A stretch of DNA of 64,000 nucleotides from Spodoptera frugiperda. Its lineage: Eukaryota > Arthropoda > Insecta > Lepidoptera > Noctuidae. Positions 11,262-23,267 of this stretch are shown one piece after another. Every line of letters begins with the position of its first letter. Positions within the stretch are counted from its first letter, which is position 1. Where the stretch lies: the NCBI RefSeq assembly GCF_023101765.2, contig NC_064229.1:3786001-3850000 (forward strand), in the 5' to 3' direction. The translations under genes were made by a program, and so were the position numbers. The notes below the pieces were generated by a model. It was not told the origin of the DNA. It ran no database searches and saw only the letters and a program-made list of their open reading frames with translations.

Positions 11262-11670
11262 ACAATGTGATAGGTGTGGGACTTCTAACCCGTTAAGGCT
11301 GAGTACTACATCTAATTTTATCGACAAAAAAGTAATATGGGGGTTTGAAACCCCAAATTGAAAATATTGAAAAATAGCGATTTTTTCGGTAAAGATTATT
11401 CAGAAATTATTTTTTTTCTCACCAAAACATTATCAAACATATGAAAAAAGTAATGAATTAGTTAGCCAAGGTTATTAGCTACCGTTTGTCGTTTTTTTTT
11501 GTTTCTACGACGCATACAGCCTTTGATATCACATGAAGTAAGAAAAATATTAAAATAGCCATAATTTTAAGGGGAGGGGATTCGACCCCTTTGACTCCCG
11601 ACTTTTATCCATAAAATTAGATGTAGTACTCAGCCTTAACGGGTTAGAAGTCCGAACCCTATCACATTGT
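11262..11670. mobile_element. MITE with about 62-bp terminal inverted repeats
   Basis: Left end ACAATGTGATAGGTGTGGGA (11262 on) and right end (reverse complement from 11670) ACAATGTGATAGGGTTCGGA continue together through acttctaacccgttaaggct and gagtactacatctaatttta. The arms cover roughly 11262-11323 and 11607-11670. Both ends are flanked by TA, consistent with a TA target site. There is no open frame, so it is non-autonomous. A one-ended relative lies at 36840-36940, inside the microprotein array. Confidence 0.85.
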
Positions 11671-11865
11671 ATAGGTAAATGCTTATTTACTTTAAGGCCT
11701 GCAGTTTTGATTGCAGATAGACGACAGGAAAATGGTTATTGCGAGGAAGTAAGTTGTTATGATCATTACACAGGTTTCCAGTACGATAATGTCATCAAGG
11801 TATCCACATTTCGTGATTGCGAATAAAGCTTGCGAAATGCTAACGTAATACTTAAGGCACTACTT

Positions 11866-11985
11866 AGCGGGTTTACCGGGGCTCCGGCTAGAAAAACAGG
11901 AGTAGGAACGGGGTGGTTTTTAGTCAATAAGAGTCTGATACTCCCGTTCATCCAAGGCGAGAGAAGTCATTGGATGATTTTCCCT
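11866..11985 (+). repeat. SINE-like repeat SX, copy 2
   Basis: Same core as the copy at 9990 (accggggctccggctagaaa ... agtcattggatgattttccc), with the middle segment gtcaataagagtctgatact present. Confidence 0.75.
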
Positions 11986-13593
11986 ACTTAAAAATAAATA
12001 AATAAAAAAGAACTAAAGGCAGCTTTGAAAAAGAAACATCGAACAATAAAAAAAATATCGAAGAAATTTTTAATTGGCCACAGACAATATAATTTGCATT
12101 TTAATATATGCAGTATCAGTACTACTATAGAAACTTTTAACAATAAATCTTTTTGCCATCATCAGACTGGTAAAATACCAATTTAAATAAAACATGGCCA
12201 TCAATCGTTAGCGTCTATAAATTAAAACGAGGAGAACATAAAGAATGATTTAAACATTTTAATGAATTAGCAACAATATGATGAACAGGTGTCCGTTTCT
12301 CACCGATGCGAACTAATTTTGCTGTGATGCATTTGTTAGCTGTCGCAAGGCTAAAAGCGAAAGATAATTAGCTTTGTTACTGAACTGAGCACCCAATAAA
12401 TTAGTAAATAACACTTTAGTAACTAATACTAACATATTAGTCCGTGAAGTTCATTTACATACATACATAACCTCACGCCTGTCTCCCATGGGGGTAGACA
12501 GAGACAATGGAACGCCAATTGCTACGAATCTTACATACCTCTTTCGCTTCATCAACAGTCATCAGTCTTTTCATGCATGCTCGTTGGTTAAAGGTACTTT
12601 TAATTTGGCCCTTCTTTAATATTAAGTCCATTTACGTAAAAGCATAAGATAATGATGGTGTACATAAAATAGTCGATTTTCCATATCAAGCCTACAAGTA
12701 TTTTTCTAAAACCATAATTAAAATATTTAAACATTGTGAAACGTGTCCATAACTGGCGTTATTTCTCACTGGCAACACTGACTCGCTTGACTAGAACGGC
12801 TGGAAGAAAGCTGGCAGTGAGAAGCATTCCTTTGAAAACGAGTCTTAGTATGTTGAAGAAGTTAGCACTATGTATTAGAACGGGACCGTTTCCTCGATAT
12901 AATTAATCACTGCGAAGTTATTAAAGTCCTTTAGGACAGGATGCAATATTTCTATGGAATTAAATCGCAGTTTGATTACGTAATAAGGCTCTGTAGATAA
13001 AGGACGGTTATGATTTAATTGTAAACGATTTTTGATTAGATAACTCGAATTTAAAAGATTTTTTCCTAAAACATATCAAACATACGTAGAAAAATATGAG
13101 TATGATGCCCAATTCAATTATCAGACAGTAAGTGTATATAGTCATTGGCAGAATAGTCGACATCGGCTCAATTTGCCATTAAAAAAAGTCTATATAGTAT
13201 TATCTATGTAATAAAATAAATAAATTAATAGATAATGTAGGAGTTAAAAGTATGTCAGTGTAGAGTATAAATAAATAAAACATGTCTACCAAAGATGTGG
13301 GTAATTGAACTTTACATGAAAAACAAATTAATTCAATTAAAGAACCATTTGTAATGCAGCATCAAGTGGAGATAATCTTATAATCGATTTGCATTATTCA
13401 TATGCGCTAATCAAAACAAGAATCGACTAAATAGAGAGAGTTGTTCGGCCACTGGTTGTACGCGTTGTTTATGGTTAGTGAAAACGCGCGAAAACGTCGC
13501 GCTTGCGTGATATCAACCATAACGGGCGGGAAATGTTTCGCGACTAATAAATGCGTCAAAGGTACAAAATATTGTACCTTCACTACTTCAGTA
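11986..13593. other. Gene-free, repeat-bearing stretch
   Basis: At about 12468-12600 lies an interspersed repeat (acctcacgcctgtctcccat, gggggtagacagagac). A reverse-oriented relative is at about 57275-57320 (ctctgcctaccccttcgggg). A CpG-richer patch at about 13440-13560 has no coding evidence. No exon could be supported on either strand. Confidence 0.45.
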
Positions 13594-13768
13594 TAAAACA
13601 AAGTCGCTTTCTCTGTCCCTATGTATGCTTAAATCTTTAAAACTACGCAATGGATTTAAATGAGGTTTTTTTTATAATAGATAGAGTGATTCAAGAGGAA
13701 GGTTTATATGTATAATACATGCATAATATATCACCCATGCGAAGCTGGGGCGGGTTACTAGTTAGACA
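13594..13768 (+). repeat. Interspersed repeat SZ, copy 1
   Basis: Begins tataaaacaaagtcgctttc and passes through tctgtccctatgtatgctta to the ending atgcgaagctggggcgggt. A longer near-identical copy is at 59104-59292. The gcgaagctggggcgggt ending is typical of a class of lepidopteran repeats often reported as Helitron-like; the class was not verified. Confidence 0.7.
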
Positions 13769-14510
13769 TAAAATAATGTTGGTACCTTTAGACGCAGAAT
13801 ACGATGCTTTAGTTACAGGCGTGTTAGATCATTCTGTTTTCGGAATATCGTTGATTGTAATATAATTGAACTACCAATAAAAAGTAATTATTTTCAAAAC
13901 TATTAAACCTTTACATACTTCAAGAACAAAGTTTTAAATCGCTATGTTTTGGTCAGTAATAAGCACAACCACTTTCAGATACCAAACATCTGATAAAAAT
14001 ATCAAAATTGACATATGTAGGTATATGAGTAATACTTCTCAAAATATTTCAATTCCGCAATAATAGTAGATAAGCTATACGGAGGAAAATATGATATTTC
14101 ATGAACATTGCTTGCTACAAACACAACAGAGTCCAGTCAAATTCGACAATATTTTATGAAATTGTTTAGGTAATATGATATCTTACGTTATTCACAGCAT
14201 GTATATGGTAATCTGTATACACTATGTAGGTAAATGTCCATGTTGCTTATTCAACGTGGTCATTTTGCATCGCGCTGTTATTTTGAGATTTAGACGGGAA
14301 GTACTAGAGACGACCTATATCGGTGGTTGCTACTTCAATGAATTCTATATTCGTGATGATTGAACTTGTCATACACATTTGTCTTAAGTGCTACTAACTT
14401 GTAATAATGATGTTTGTTTGTATGATTTGTTATTGTATAGAAACAACTCTAAATTCTCCATTTACAATTACAAGATCTCTTTTAGAAGGTAAATTATATT
14501 GGTAGTATTT
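13769..14510. other. No gene seen
   Basis: AT-rich noncoding sequence. The 62-codon frame at 14175-14363 shows no family resemblance and is likely chance. Confidence 0.5.
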
Positions 14511-14800
14511 AAAGTCAAAGTCAAAATTATTTATTTCAAATCAAATAGACTTTTGAACGTCAAAGCAAATATTTCAATATCAAAAAAAAAAATGTCTGTC
14601 TGTCGGTCAGGCCTTTGGTGAAGCTATTTGTTCGTTCCAAAGTGTAGATTCCTATGGAGAAGAATGAGCAAGAAACTCCATAGGTTACTCCTTTTCAATC
14701 AGGTTCACAATACAATTCTTGGTTAATTATTTTGCCAAGTACCATTGCTTACTTAGCTTCTGGCTCTAGAAACTGTGGCAGAGTTTTCTCTTGTCTTTCA
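14511..14800. repeat. Interspersed repeat with (AAAGTC)n-type head
   Basis: Head aagtcaaagtcaaaattatt, then a middle with ctgtctgtcggtcaggcctt, and a tail gagcaagaaactccataggt. The arrangement matches a very common lepidopteran repeat. A related (ttgact)-rich end is at 54150-54185 in the opposite orientation. Confidence 0.55.
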
Positions 14801-16921
14801 CTCTACATCTAATCTAATATATTATATATTATAAGGTAATCTACAAATACTAAGGCTTTAAGGCTTTTTACGCTTTACACCATTCGGACATGAAACCTGA
14901 AATATAGACTAGTTTACGTCAAAAGTGTAGATTTTCAACATAAACCTTAATAATTTCGTATACATAATCGTCAGCTCACCGCAGTTGGTAAGTGACGAAA
15001 TCACCAAGCCACAAATATGTTGGTTCTGTGTAAACAGCCAAGTTATTGCACTTGGTGACTCATTTATCGTTCATAAATGTTTGGTTTATGATAACAAAGC
15101 TTCGACGTGAGCAAGGAACCTTAAGATTTAGCTGAGGTTTCAATAAAATTCTTTAGAAGGCAATTATGAACAGAGGTGCCCAAAACTGTGTCTCTTTGTT
15201 AAGTCCAGACAGACATTAAAATATTAACCAGCTATCTATGATGTAATATCGTATTGATAATGACAAAAGCCAACCTCTACACAGTGCCCAGTGTTAATAA
15301 CTTAAAGGTCAGCGTAAACTATGAGAGGTATCTTTTAAAAAGCTTCGAGCTCCACAAATATTTGCATTAATGAACGGATACTGCAGGCAAAGGTTGTAAG
15401 GCCCTCGGACGTGGGAATCTTGTGTTCACGTGTGACTCATTCCCTGTTATGCGAGCTAAAGCAATTTAACAAACCTGCATATAAAATAAAAACAAAGCGA
15501 GTAAAAGAGTAAAAAAATATATATCTTCAGTTAATTTTAGTCCTCTATTATAAGATACAACAGGAGCCAATAATTAGTTGAGTTAACGGTGTACTTCGGA
15601 GGCTGAACGAGTGGGTTCGAGGCCATGGAAAATAAACGAAAGAAAAAAAAAGAGTAAATTATTGGCGACCCAACCACTTTGCCGTCGACAGCTGCGAATT
15701 GGCGCGAAACAGGTTTTCGGCGGGATCGACGAGTGACGTCACCTGACATGTGCCTTCCTCCAGTTTTGGTGCAAAAAACAAAGAGTCTTTCATCTCGGAG
15801 GGCCATTCGGTGCGTCCTTATTATTATGTTAGTGTATTGTCCGGCTCGATTGTTGTAACCAGCAGGTGACCGTTGGATTTTTTTCTTAGGTACTGCTGAC
15901 TGGACCGTGCAAGTTATTCATATTCATCTGACTTCCTAAATTAAGTGAACTAATAGTAGGTATATTGAGGATGCAGGATGTCATTTTAAAGTCGTATTTC
16001 ATACGTTGTTGGTAATTTCTTTTATTTTCTAATAAGTAATATCTGTGCTGTCTGTCCAGTTTTACTAAAATATTCATTTACTTAAATGAATGTAAACTCT
16101 TGAGAACGGTTTGTTTTTCTAAAGGTTTTATTGTGGAGACTTAGCTAGAGCAACGAGGGTGTAATGTATTTATCTCTTCGTTGTGTTTTGTACCTTATTT
16201 TGAAGTATATTAGGATCAAATTGTATAGAATCATCGAGCTTAACTAACTTATGGATTGGCTGTAAGATCCAATTAAGCATTAATATCATTCTGAATTCTT
16301 ATTTACCCCTTTTTGTTGATCATCTCTAGAATGTGTCAAGTCTAGTGTTTTGTTGATGCTATTTTTGCTTTTGTTTTTGCTAGAAAGTGATCTATGTAAT
16401 TAACTAACTGTTACTTTCAAGTATAGAGTATAAATCACACGCATACAGTTTAATTCTGCAGTCTTATATAATTTGATACGAATTGCGCATGCAACCGACG
16501 CATAACAACTCCGTAATGTTAGAAAACCCGTTTTTGTTCAAGTCAGTATGAATTATTTTTATATACCTAGTTGCACAATGACACAGTCACATTACTATGT
16601 AAATAACCCATTGTTTAGTGAGGATTTTTATAAGAATCTCTTTTGTTTCAGAAACTTTTGGCCGATGCGAACTTGTGTGAAGTTTTCACAGCGCAACATT
16701 AAATTACTCGCTTATTGTTTGACACCGCTAACCGCAAATTAGTGGTCAACACACTTCGAAGTCTAACAATATCACAGCCTGGTCATAAACCACGAGTCAT
16801 ACCGAAAATTAAACCAAAATGTATCAAATAATTGAGAAGTCATTGCACTTATTCATAGGTAGGCATGCAACGGCAAACGTGTTTTGCTTCATCGATACCT
16901 ACTAAGAAGCGGTCGCCTTAC
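14801..16921. other. Gene-poor stretch with one CpG-rich block
   Basis: Mostly AT-rich noncoding DNA. The block 15655-15870 is GC/CpG-richer and includes a TGACGTCA palindrome at about 15735. It could be a 5' exon/promoter or the end of a retroelement. No frame in it shows a recognisable domain. If the minus-strand gene starting at 16990 continues leftward, its next exons would have to lie here or beyond, but I could not identify any. Confidence 0.35.
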
Positions 16922-16990
16922 CTGAGAGTCACTCCGGACGTGGTTCAAATTATTCACCACTAATCCGTTGTCAGTTGCTATTGGATCCAT
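16922..16990 (-). CDS. First coding exon of an unidentified minus-strand gene
   Basis: The ATG at 16990 sits in a good context (GCAGCAATGG) and opens a 23-codon frame, MDPIATDNGLVVNNLNHVRS followed by DSQ. The exon ends exactly in phase 0 at a consensus donor CTCAG|GTAAGG (exon end 16922). Upstream (17000-17560) is CpG-rich, as expected for a promoter and 5' UTR. Acidic/Asn-rich start peptides like this are common in cytosolic regulatory proteins, but I do not recognise it. Downstream exons were not found. It could also be an alternative first exon of a larger gene. Confidence 0.5.
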
Positions 16991-17600
16991 TGCTGCACGT
17001 TCATTATCCGTATAACTTTATGTTTCAACCACACATCACACTACGCACGTTCAAACTCCGAGCCGCGGCCGAATACCACCGACACCAGTCTTAGTCACTA
17101 AAGAAAAACGCATCTAGGCACAGAAGTAGCGAACACACAGGCGCCTGACCCTCCGGAGTAAGGCTTCACTGGCTTACTTTAAACAAACGAGTTACACCAC
17201 CGACTCAAATCAATAAACCTTCGTAATAACATTACGATATGTCAACTACAAAAGTTTTCTCGGAAACACAAGAGAGTTACAAGTTTTGTTGAGCACAACG
17301 TCTGGCTGGCCGATCGTAAGGACGCCAGGCGGCGAAAAGTTAACCGTGCGTGATTTCTGGGGGACTCTCAAAAGCAAATGGTCATATAAGCTATCAATCT
17401 TTGCATACCAGAGTGGTGAGGTGAAACGGACATTCTCGTTTCGGTGCGTAGCGCCGCGAGAGTGAAAGGGACAAAGTGTCCGCAGGTACTCCGTCTCGAA
17501 GTGGGCGAACAGTATCTACAGGTTTTGCTCTCCCACTACAAGGAGGCACGGAGCGGACTCGGAGAGCCTCGAGCTTGAAAGTTTAGTTGAAAAACACAAC
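16991..17600 (-). promoter_or_regulatory. CpG-rich putative promoter/5' UTR
   Basis: CpG density and GC content rise clearly between about 17030 and 17570 compared with the flanks (ccgagccgcggccgaatacc, gcgtagcgccgcgag). No coding frame extends through it. The position just upstream of the start codon at 16990 suggests the 5' end of that gene. Confidence 0.45.
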
Positions 17601-18535
17601 AAGCATTACATAGTCGTCAAATTGCCACTTAGCAGCGCACATTTTAAATATTTCGGACACGTATGACCATAACCTTCAAATAGTACCGGTTTGGCAAAAT
17701 TTTGTGTTGATTTGTTTGGAAATTAAACACGTGTTACTTTTGCTTTTACATTTTAAACTTTCATTTACGTGTAGTGTGGATGTTGATGAATAAATTTTGA
17801 ATTCAACGTATTCATTTGTGTTTATAACGAATAAGCAAATTCGATAACGGAAACGATCGATACTTAATGATAAATCGAACCGGACCGGTCCCAATGCATC
17901 TCTGGTGAAGGCCGCTAGAGCTAACCTCTACACAGGACAATCCTGCGCAGGGACCCACGCACACTAGCGCAGTTTCTTGTGAATACAACCAACCACATTC
18001 TAAAGAGCTGTCCGTGAGACGAACGTTGTTACAAAATAGAGATTTTTGTTACCTGGTTCTTGCGACGCCGTATAATTGGCATTTTTTTGAGGTGTTATGT
18101 CTATAAATATTACTTTGTCTACTTAGATGGGCAGGTGTACTTGTTTTTTAGATTTTATATTAAGAACAAGGTTTGCGGATCCTTATAATCCTAAAGGTTC
18201 TAAAGGCTCTAGATCTCAAATGAAAGTTAGATTTATTAATGATAGTGTTTCTTGTATGTCTGAAGGAAGTATGTTTTAAGTAATGACCAGACATAAGCTA
18301 GACGTTGTATTCTCTAGTGCGGAACATAGGAAAAGGAAATCCGCATGGTACTGCCAGGAGACACGCGATTGTTTTGTGCGGTTAACCGAACGCCACTGGC
18401 CATTTATTGTCTTGGTTTACAAAGAAAACTTTGATTTTGTGTTACAAATAAAGATTTTTGCAATAATAAGTAAGGTGCAATACAACGGTTCTGTGCCCTA
18501 ATTTCATTTTGATTTGTGATTCTACTGGAATAATA
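17601..18535. other. No gene seen
   Basis: Noncoding. The frames at 17676-17894 and 18283-18501 lack any supporting feature. Confidence 0.45.
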
Positions 18536-18632
18536 ACCCGCATTGAGCAATCGTGGTGATTAATGCTCAAACCTTCTCCGTGTGAGAAGAGGCTTTTGGT
18601 CAGCAGTGGTCACTTATAAGCTGATCATGTTG
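18536..18632 (+). repeat. Interspersed repeat, copy 2 of 2
   Basis: Same repeat as 9717-9805 (aacccgcattgagcaatc ... cttctccgtgtgagaagagg ... ggtcagcagtggtcacttat), with a short internal insertion. Confidence 0.6.
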
Positions 18633-18924
18633 ATGGAATAATCAACGACTCATAACAAAAACAAAGAAGGTTTTATTTAAGTTATACCTATACGATCTCA
18701 AGAGCAGAAGATAATTATCAAAAAAGAAAAACTAACATATCAACAATCATAATATACATTTCAAAGAGGTGTGACACAAGATGTCATGTCACGACAAGAA
18801 TTACTTTTTATAGTTACATTCTCCGCTGCAGCGTCATGCGTTGCTACAATTATAGACAAAACTAGGGGCACCAGACGCCGGCCATGATGGTAATATATTT
18901 TCCCTTATTAAATAGTTACATGGC

Positions 18925-18992
18925 GTGCCATTGGAGAGGCTTAAGTCCAGTAGTGGACGAAAACAGGCAGAACAGTGGATGATGACGAAATA
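18925..18992 (+). repeat. RTE-type LINE 3' tail fragment
   Basis: Reads gagaggcttaagtccagtag followed by tggacg...gatgatgacgaa. It resembles the 3' end of the RTE element at 50130-52345 (gtccagcagtggacg ... (gatgat)n). Confidence 0.45.
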
Positions 18993-19392
18993 GTTATATT
19001 CCCCTTTAACCCTTAGTCGTAACCTTCTTCAGAGAGTATTGACATTGGCACTGATCCTCCTACTCATTGCCATGCCGTTAATGGTATAAACGCCGCTCAG
19101 GCTGACCAAGTTATCAATACCACGTCTGGTACACACAATGAATAAACACCATGAGACCTGATTAATACATATTGGTAATAATACAACTCGATTGAAGGTG
19201 ATGGCAATTGGAAGTCAGTCAGAAGCAAAATAAACTATAGCAATATAAAAACTCATAAACTTTTCAGGTTTCCACAACAGGAGATCGAAGACCAAATGGC
19301 CAACAACGCCATCAACGCTAATAACATCAGTAACTCACCAGAACCACTAATTTGGACAATCAAAAATTCGCTGGCCAAAGAAACTTTCCAAA
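18993..19392. other. 5' region of the small gene at 19393
   Basis: An acceptor-like AACTTTTCAG ends at 19267, followed by an alternative overlapping frame from the ATG at 19296. No separate gene is seen. Confidence 0.35.
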
Positions 19393-19707
19393 ATGTGGGA
19401 CGGAATCAAACCGACTCGTCTCTATCGGTTAACAGGGATCGTACACAATCGGAACATGATACGAGCTCGTTTGACTGCGAACATGGAAAGATGCTATGCG
19501 CCCAGACCAAGAGAATGTTTATTCAATTTTATTGGCGTCATCCTTGCGAGCGCAACAGGAGCCGCGTACGCATTTGGAATTTTCAGTAAACCATACGATT
19601 GCTCACAAGAAGAAATTGAAAGCGAGATGACTTGCCACTCGGATCCTTGCCCTCCTGAAGTACCTCCCCCAAAACCAAAAACTTGTCCACGTAAAACAGC
19701 TAAATAA
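19393..19707 (+). CDS. Small single-TM protein with Cys/Pro-rich tail
   Basis: A 104-residue frame of unknown function, possibly starting later at MERCYAPRPREC (74 residues). It holds one hydrophobic helix, FNFIGVILASATGAAYAFGI, then SKPYD and a tail with CxxxxC-type cysteines and PPEVPPPKPKTCP. A competing 97-codon frame overlaps from 19296, but it lacks the membrane segment. The helix's small-residue motif (GAAYAFGIF) resembles SAGVAYSYGMF in the next small gene at 22780. That suggests distant relatives at the head of the microprotein cluster. An upstream TTTTCAG (19267) may be a splice acceptor for a 5' exon. Confidence 0.5.
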   Translation: MWDGIKPTRLYRLTGIVHNRNMIRARLTANMERCYAPRPRECLFNFIGVILASATGAAYAFGIFSKPYDCSQEEIESEMTCHSDPCPPEVPPPKPKTCPRKTAK

Positions 19708-19804
19708 AATCAGCAACTTAACAAGTTTTAGTTTTATTTTTTAGTAGTTATTCCATCTTCTCTCTCTCGTGTTGTCTTTCTATCGTGAGACATACTAAGT
19801 AAAC

Positions 19805-19981
19805 TAAAAATCACGGTTTTCTCACGTATATTAATGGAGAAAAGTTTTACTAGTTTCGAGTTACTGAGGGACTCTGCATCATAAGCAGCGTACGCAGACG
19901 CGGCGACGTCGCACAGTCTACTACGCGTGCTACTAGTATAGCTTTTCTCCATTAATATACGTGAGAAAACCGTGACTTTTA
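19805..19981. mobile_element. 177-bp MITE with 40-bp inverted repeats
   Basis: Arms 19805-19844 and 19942-19981 match at 39 of 40 positions (core CACGGTTTTCTCACGTATAT). The interior is CpG-rich (gcagacgcggcgacgtcgca). Relatives: 44915-45045 and, reversed, 43390-43480. It has no coding capacity. Confidence 0.9.
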
Positions 19982-20364
19982 GTTGAGTTTTAGTTTTATT
20001 TAAATCTCGTTATGAAGGAATTATTGCTCTCACAGATTGCTCTATTGCCTTTTGTCAATTTATCAAAGCTCGTATTACGATCTCATAGGATAAGTCAATG
20101 CATTCTGATTTGAGGCCTAATCATCAAAGCCGAATTCATAAGTTCTAATTGTATGTAGTTAGATGAAAATTAAGAAAATATAATTATTACCTGTATACGT
20201 ATAAGCAAGGAGGCAGTTTTAATTTTAGTATAGTGTCTCACCAGTTTCATATTTTCATATACGCTTGCAAAATCATAATGCGTATGGTTTTTTGTAATCG
20301 TTTGCAAAACAACTATTGGCCTTGCTATTTGTCTCGTCAGCCTCATTGTTTTTAATCGTGTATG

Positions 20365-20515
20365 AATTTATCCTGTGACGTGGGTGCGTTTACAAACATA
20401 TAAGTTCACAAACTCGAAACAACAATTTGTGGTTCACACAAAGAGTAACTTTATGCGTGAATCGAACCCATTGCACGGCAGCCAGTTGTCAAGCCAACTC
20501 ACCAACCGTGCAGTC
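20365..20515 (-). repeat. SINE-like repeat, copy 2
   Basis: Reverse-oriented copy of the repeat at 1503. On the minus strand it reads a tRNA-like head with GGTTCGATTC (B-box-like), then ccacaaattgttgtttcgag and a tail with acgcacccacgtcacaggat. Confidence 0.6.
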
Positions 20516-20839
20516 TATTTTATATTTATGGTATCATGTTCATAAATACACCTTTTAAGTGCCTATTTAAATTATTGGTTATATGTATGTATAAAAATGT
20601 GAAAATAATTGATGCATTAAAAATTAAAATTGGTTCAGCTATTTTAGAGATTAACCAAAAAACATAATATAGAAAAAAAAATAAAAAAAATATGTTGGTG
20701 TAAGAAGTAAGAAGCAATGGGAATAAAAAAATATAATCTACTTTTAATCTAAACTAACACATTATTTACAACTTAAAAATACCAAAAAAAAAAAGGAATA
20801 AATACTAACTTAAAACTAAAATAAAGGTGTTAGGCGTGG

Positions 20840-21170
20840 TTAGGCGTCGAAGTACTCGTCCGCATCGCTGTCATTGGGGAATGTTCCCAGAAGACTGGCC
20901 GCATTGCCACGTTGTATGGCAATGCTTATCTTCTGACCGAAGAAATAGCCAGCCTTCTGGTCACGCGTAGAGTGGAATAACTTATGTGCAATCTCTTTAT
21001 AAAGAGAATGTGCACCAGGACCCCATGGCCCAAGTGTTTCGACCCCAAACGGCTCAAAACAATAATTGCCAACTAAGTTAGAATATTTGCGCCGCTTGAG
21101 GTCCTCTGCCGCGGAAGCAGCCGCACCAGCGCATGCAGCAGTACTTAGAAGATGAAATGGCGCAAGGGTA
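20840..21170 (-). pseudogene. C-terminal fragment of a retroelement protein
   Basis: The minus strand from 21169 to the TAA at 20842-20840 gives a 109-residue open frame without a start codon. It includes RRKYSNLVG, PFGVETLGPWGPGAHSLY and FGQKISIAIQRGNAASLLGT, ending DSDADEYFDA. The PFGVETLGPWG...AIQRGNAASxLGT block is, from memory, the C-terminus of a reverse-transcriptase-type mobile-element protein found in many invertebrates. It is 5'-truncated at an AT repeat (about 21172-21190) and followed by an A/T-rich tail, as expected for a LINE insertion. The family was not determined. Confidence 0.6.
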
Positions 21171-21189
21171 TAATATATAATATATAATA

Positions 21190-22760
21190 CACCTTTTTAG
21201 ACAAATCTCCTTCGGTATCTCTTACCTTAGCAACGTCTACAACATCTGTTACTTTATCAAAAACTTCGAAATTGGACTTTTGACTTTAGACGTTATAAAT
21301 TTTTCACATATGTTTATTTCTTTATCTTTTTAAAATTTTAGTTGTAGTTAATCTGCTTTGTTTAAGTAAATTTTCATAATGTTTAATTTCCGAAGGCTGG
21401 TTAGGGTGACTTTTACAAACGCTGCGTCGTCGTACCACATATATTCCAGCTATAAGAAGTAGATCGCGATAGCTCGAAAGTCGAGTCCCCTCTCCGGTTT
21501 AATTTTCAGCTCGATCAAAAAACGGAATGACGTCTTGAATTCACTTATTCCAAATGAAGAAATTAAAGGTTGGTATTAAAATATGTTCTCCGTTTCTGAC
21601 TATTTTTCTGCATTGCAAGGGGCTTTTGACTCATGAAACTCTGTTCTTTCCAACCTGTTACCTTCCACTGGACCGTTCGCGCAGGCAGATTTAAGTGACC
21701 TTTTTTGTGGAAGGAACATCTTCCAATAACTTCTCACGCCTGTTTTCAGTCGGAAAATAGTTCTGGATCTCTTTATTTGTATTATCTATTGTCGTATTTC
21801 ATTTGAAAAAAATATTGAATAGCTAAACTAACCTATTTTCATAAGTATACATAATAATTCCTTTATAACCCTCCACACAAAAGTCCCTGTGTAGAGAATC
21901 TACCTTATTTATTTAGGTATTTAAAACATTAATCCAAAGTGTCTTTAGCAATGATTGAATAAGAAAATTTGTTGCCGCAAAAGCATACACCAAGGACATT
22001 GATTCAGTGTGCTAGGCTTACACAGGCTAATCCTGGCTTAATGTTTAAGTTTCATCTGAAATAAGTCGGATACTGGTCAAAACTTTTGTGAAACAGAGCA
22101 ATAGCATTTGGATTTTGAAGAATAGAGTTTAGAAAGCAAAAAATAATGTTTATACCAATTTTTTAGGTGTATGGTGTGATTTACAAAATAAGTAAAAAAT
22201 CCTAAAACGCTACCTTTAGTTATTGGTGTTATCAATAGCATGTTATGCTGTTTTTAAAATCGTGCGGATTTCACACTAGCCCATGATTTTGTTTCATACA
22301 TTATGGTTGTGTATAACTAACACAGAAAATTTACCATAAGCATACATAAGTTTGTAAAAGACGAAGAATATTTCTTTCCAAGCAGCCTCTCTACCATTTC
22401 ATCCCATAAGCCTTACGTCTCGTCTGCGCGTAGAAAATGTGGGTGATGGAAACAATTTAATAACATTTACTCTTAGGTAATACATACTTGTGTACGTGAA
22501 TTCGGGCACTCGTTGACTACCCTCTGAATACAGATAGTCATTAGAGCAAACTGCAAAATAAAATTATAATAAATCACTTTAGATAATAACCTCTTTACAG
22601 ATTTACAGAATACTAAACCATAAATAAAATAGAAAAGGAAAAAAATAATCGACAACGAGAGCAAACGTCAAATTCGAGAAAATGATTGACAGCAAGAAAA
22701 AGTTACAGGAAGACGTATTTTCTCACAATATTTTTGGATACTGTAATGGGTTTAAAATTA
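21190..22760. other. No gene seen
   Basis: Noncoding, AT-rich. The short frame at 22473-22664 on the minus strand is hydrophobic only because of T-rich composition. Confidence 0.45.
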
Positions 22761-22779
22761 AGTGGTTCAAGAAGTTAAG

Positions 22780-23016
22780 ATGAACAAATTGGAACAGTTA
22801 AAATTTGTTTGTATAGTAGTAACAATGAGCGCCGGTGTTGCATATTCGTACGGGATGTTTACAGTGCCTACTCCCTCACTGCCAAGGCGGAACACAAGTG
22901 GTGTCAAAACGGAATCTAAAGAAATCAGGACAGAGACAGCAAATGCGCTTCTCGTACCTAGATCCGCAGCTTTGGAAGTTTTACATAGTGGTAGCACAAA
23001 CAGTGAAAACTCTTGA
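22780..23016 (+). CDS. Small single-TM protein (78 residues), unknown function
   Basis: ATG at 22780 in a fair context (AAGATGAAC). The 78-residue product has a short N-terminus (MNKLEQLK), one hydrophobic segment, FVCIVVTMSAGVAYSYGMF (residues 9-27), and then a hydrophilic Ser/Glu/Arg-rich tail. An in-frame ATG six codons upstream is also possible. The organisation (short N-terminus, one TM of about 20 residues with a Gly/Ala/Tyr face, polar C-terminus) is the same as in the neighbouring small genes. No family is recognised, so coding status is inferred from the pattern and position. Confidence 0.45.
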   Translation: MNKLEQLKFVCIVVTMSAGVAYSYGMFTVPTPSLPRRNTSGVKTESKEIRTETANALLVPRSAALEVLHSGSTNSENS

Positions 23017-23267
23017 ACAGAGACATTGTACGAAAATGTGATAAGCATACAATCAACCAAGCGAAGGGAAGTTGTAACTACTTAATTTGTGTTTGTTTTC
23101 TACTTTACATGATTTGTATACCTATTATATTGATAGGTAATATATTACGCTGAACATACGTACACTTATTTCTGTTATGTTGGTGTTTTATCAAGTAAAT
23201 AGTTATAAAATGAAGTTATTAAATAATATTTTTATTATAATCGTCAATTTATAGTTTTTATTAAGGC

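Noticed and set aside
11766..11951. Minus-strand frame across 11766-11951
   Set aside because: It lies largely within an SX repeat.
15537..15870. CpG-rich block with attggcgacccaacc, reminiscent of a retroelement primer-binding site, and a minus-strand frame
   Set aside because: No LTR pair, gag or pol sequence was found nearby, and the frame has no recognisable domain.
19296..19589. 97-codon frame overlapping the small gene at 19393
   Set aside because: It lacks the membrane segment and the Cys/Pro tail, although it starts just after an acceptor-like site; kept only as an alternative.
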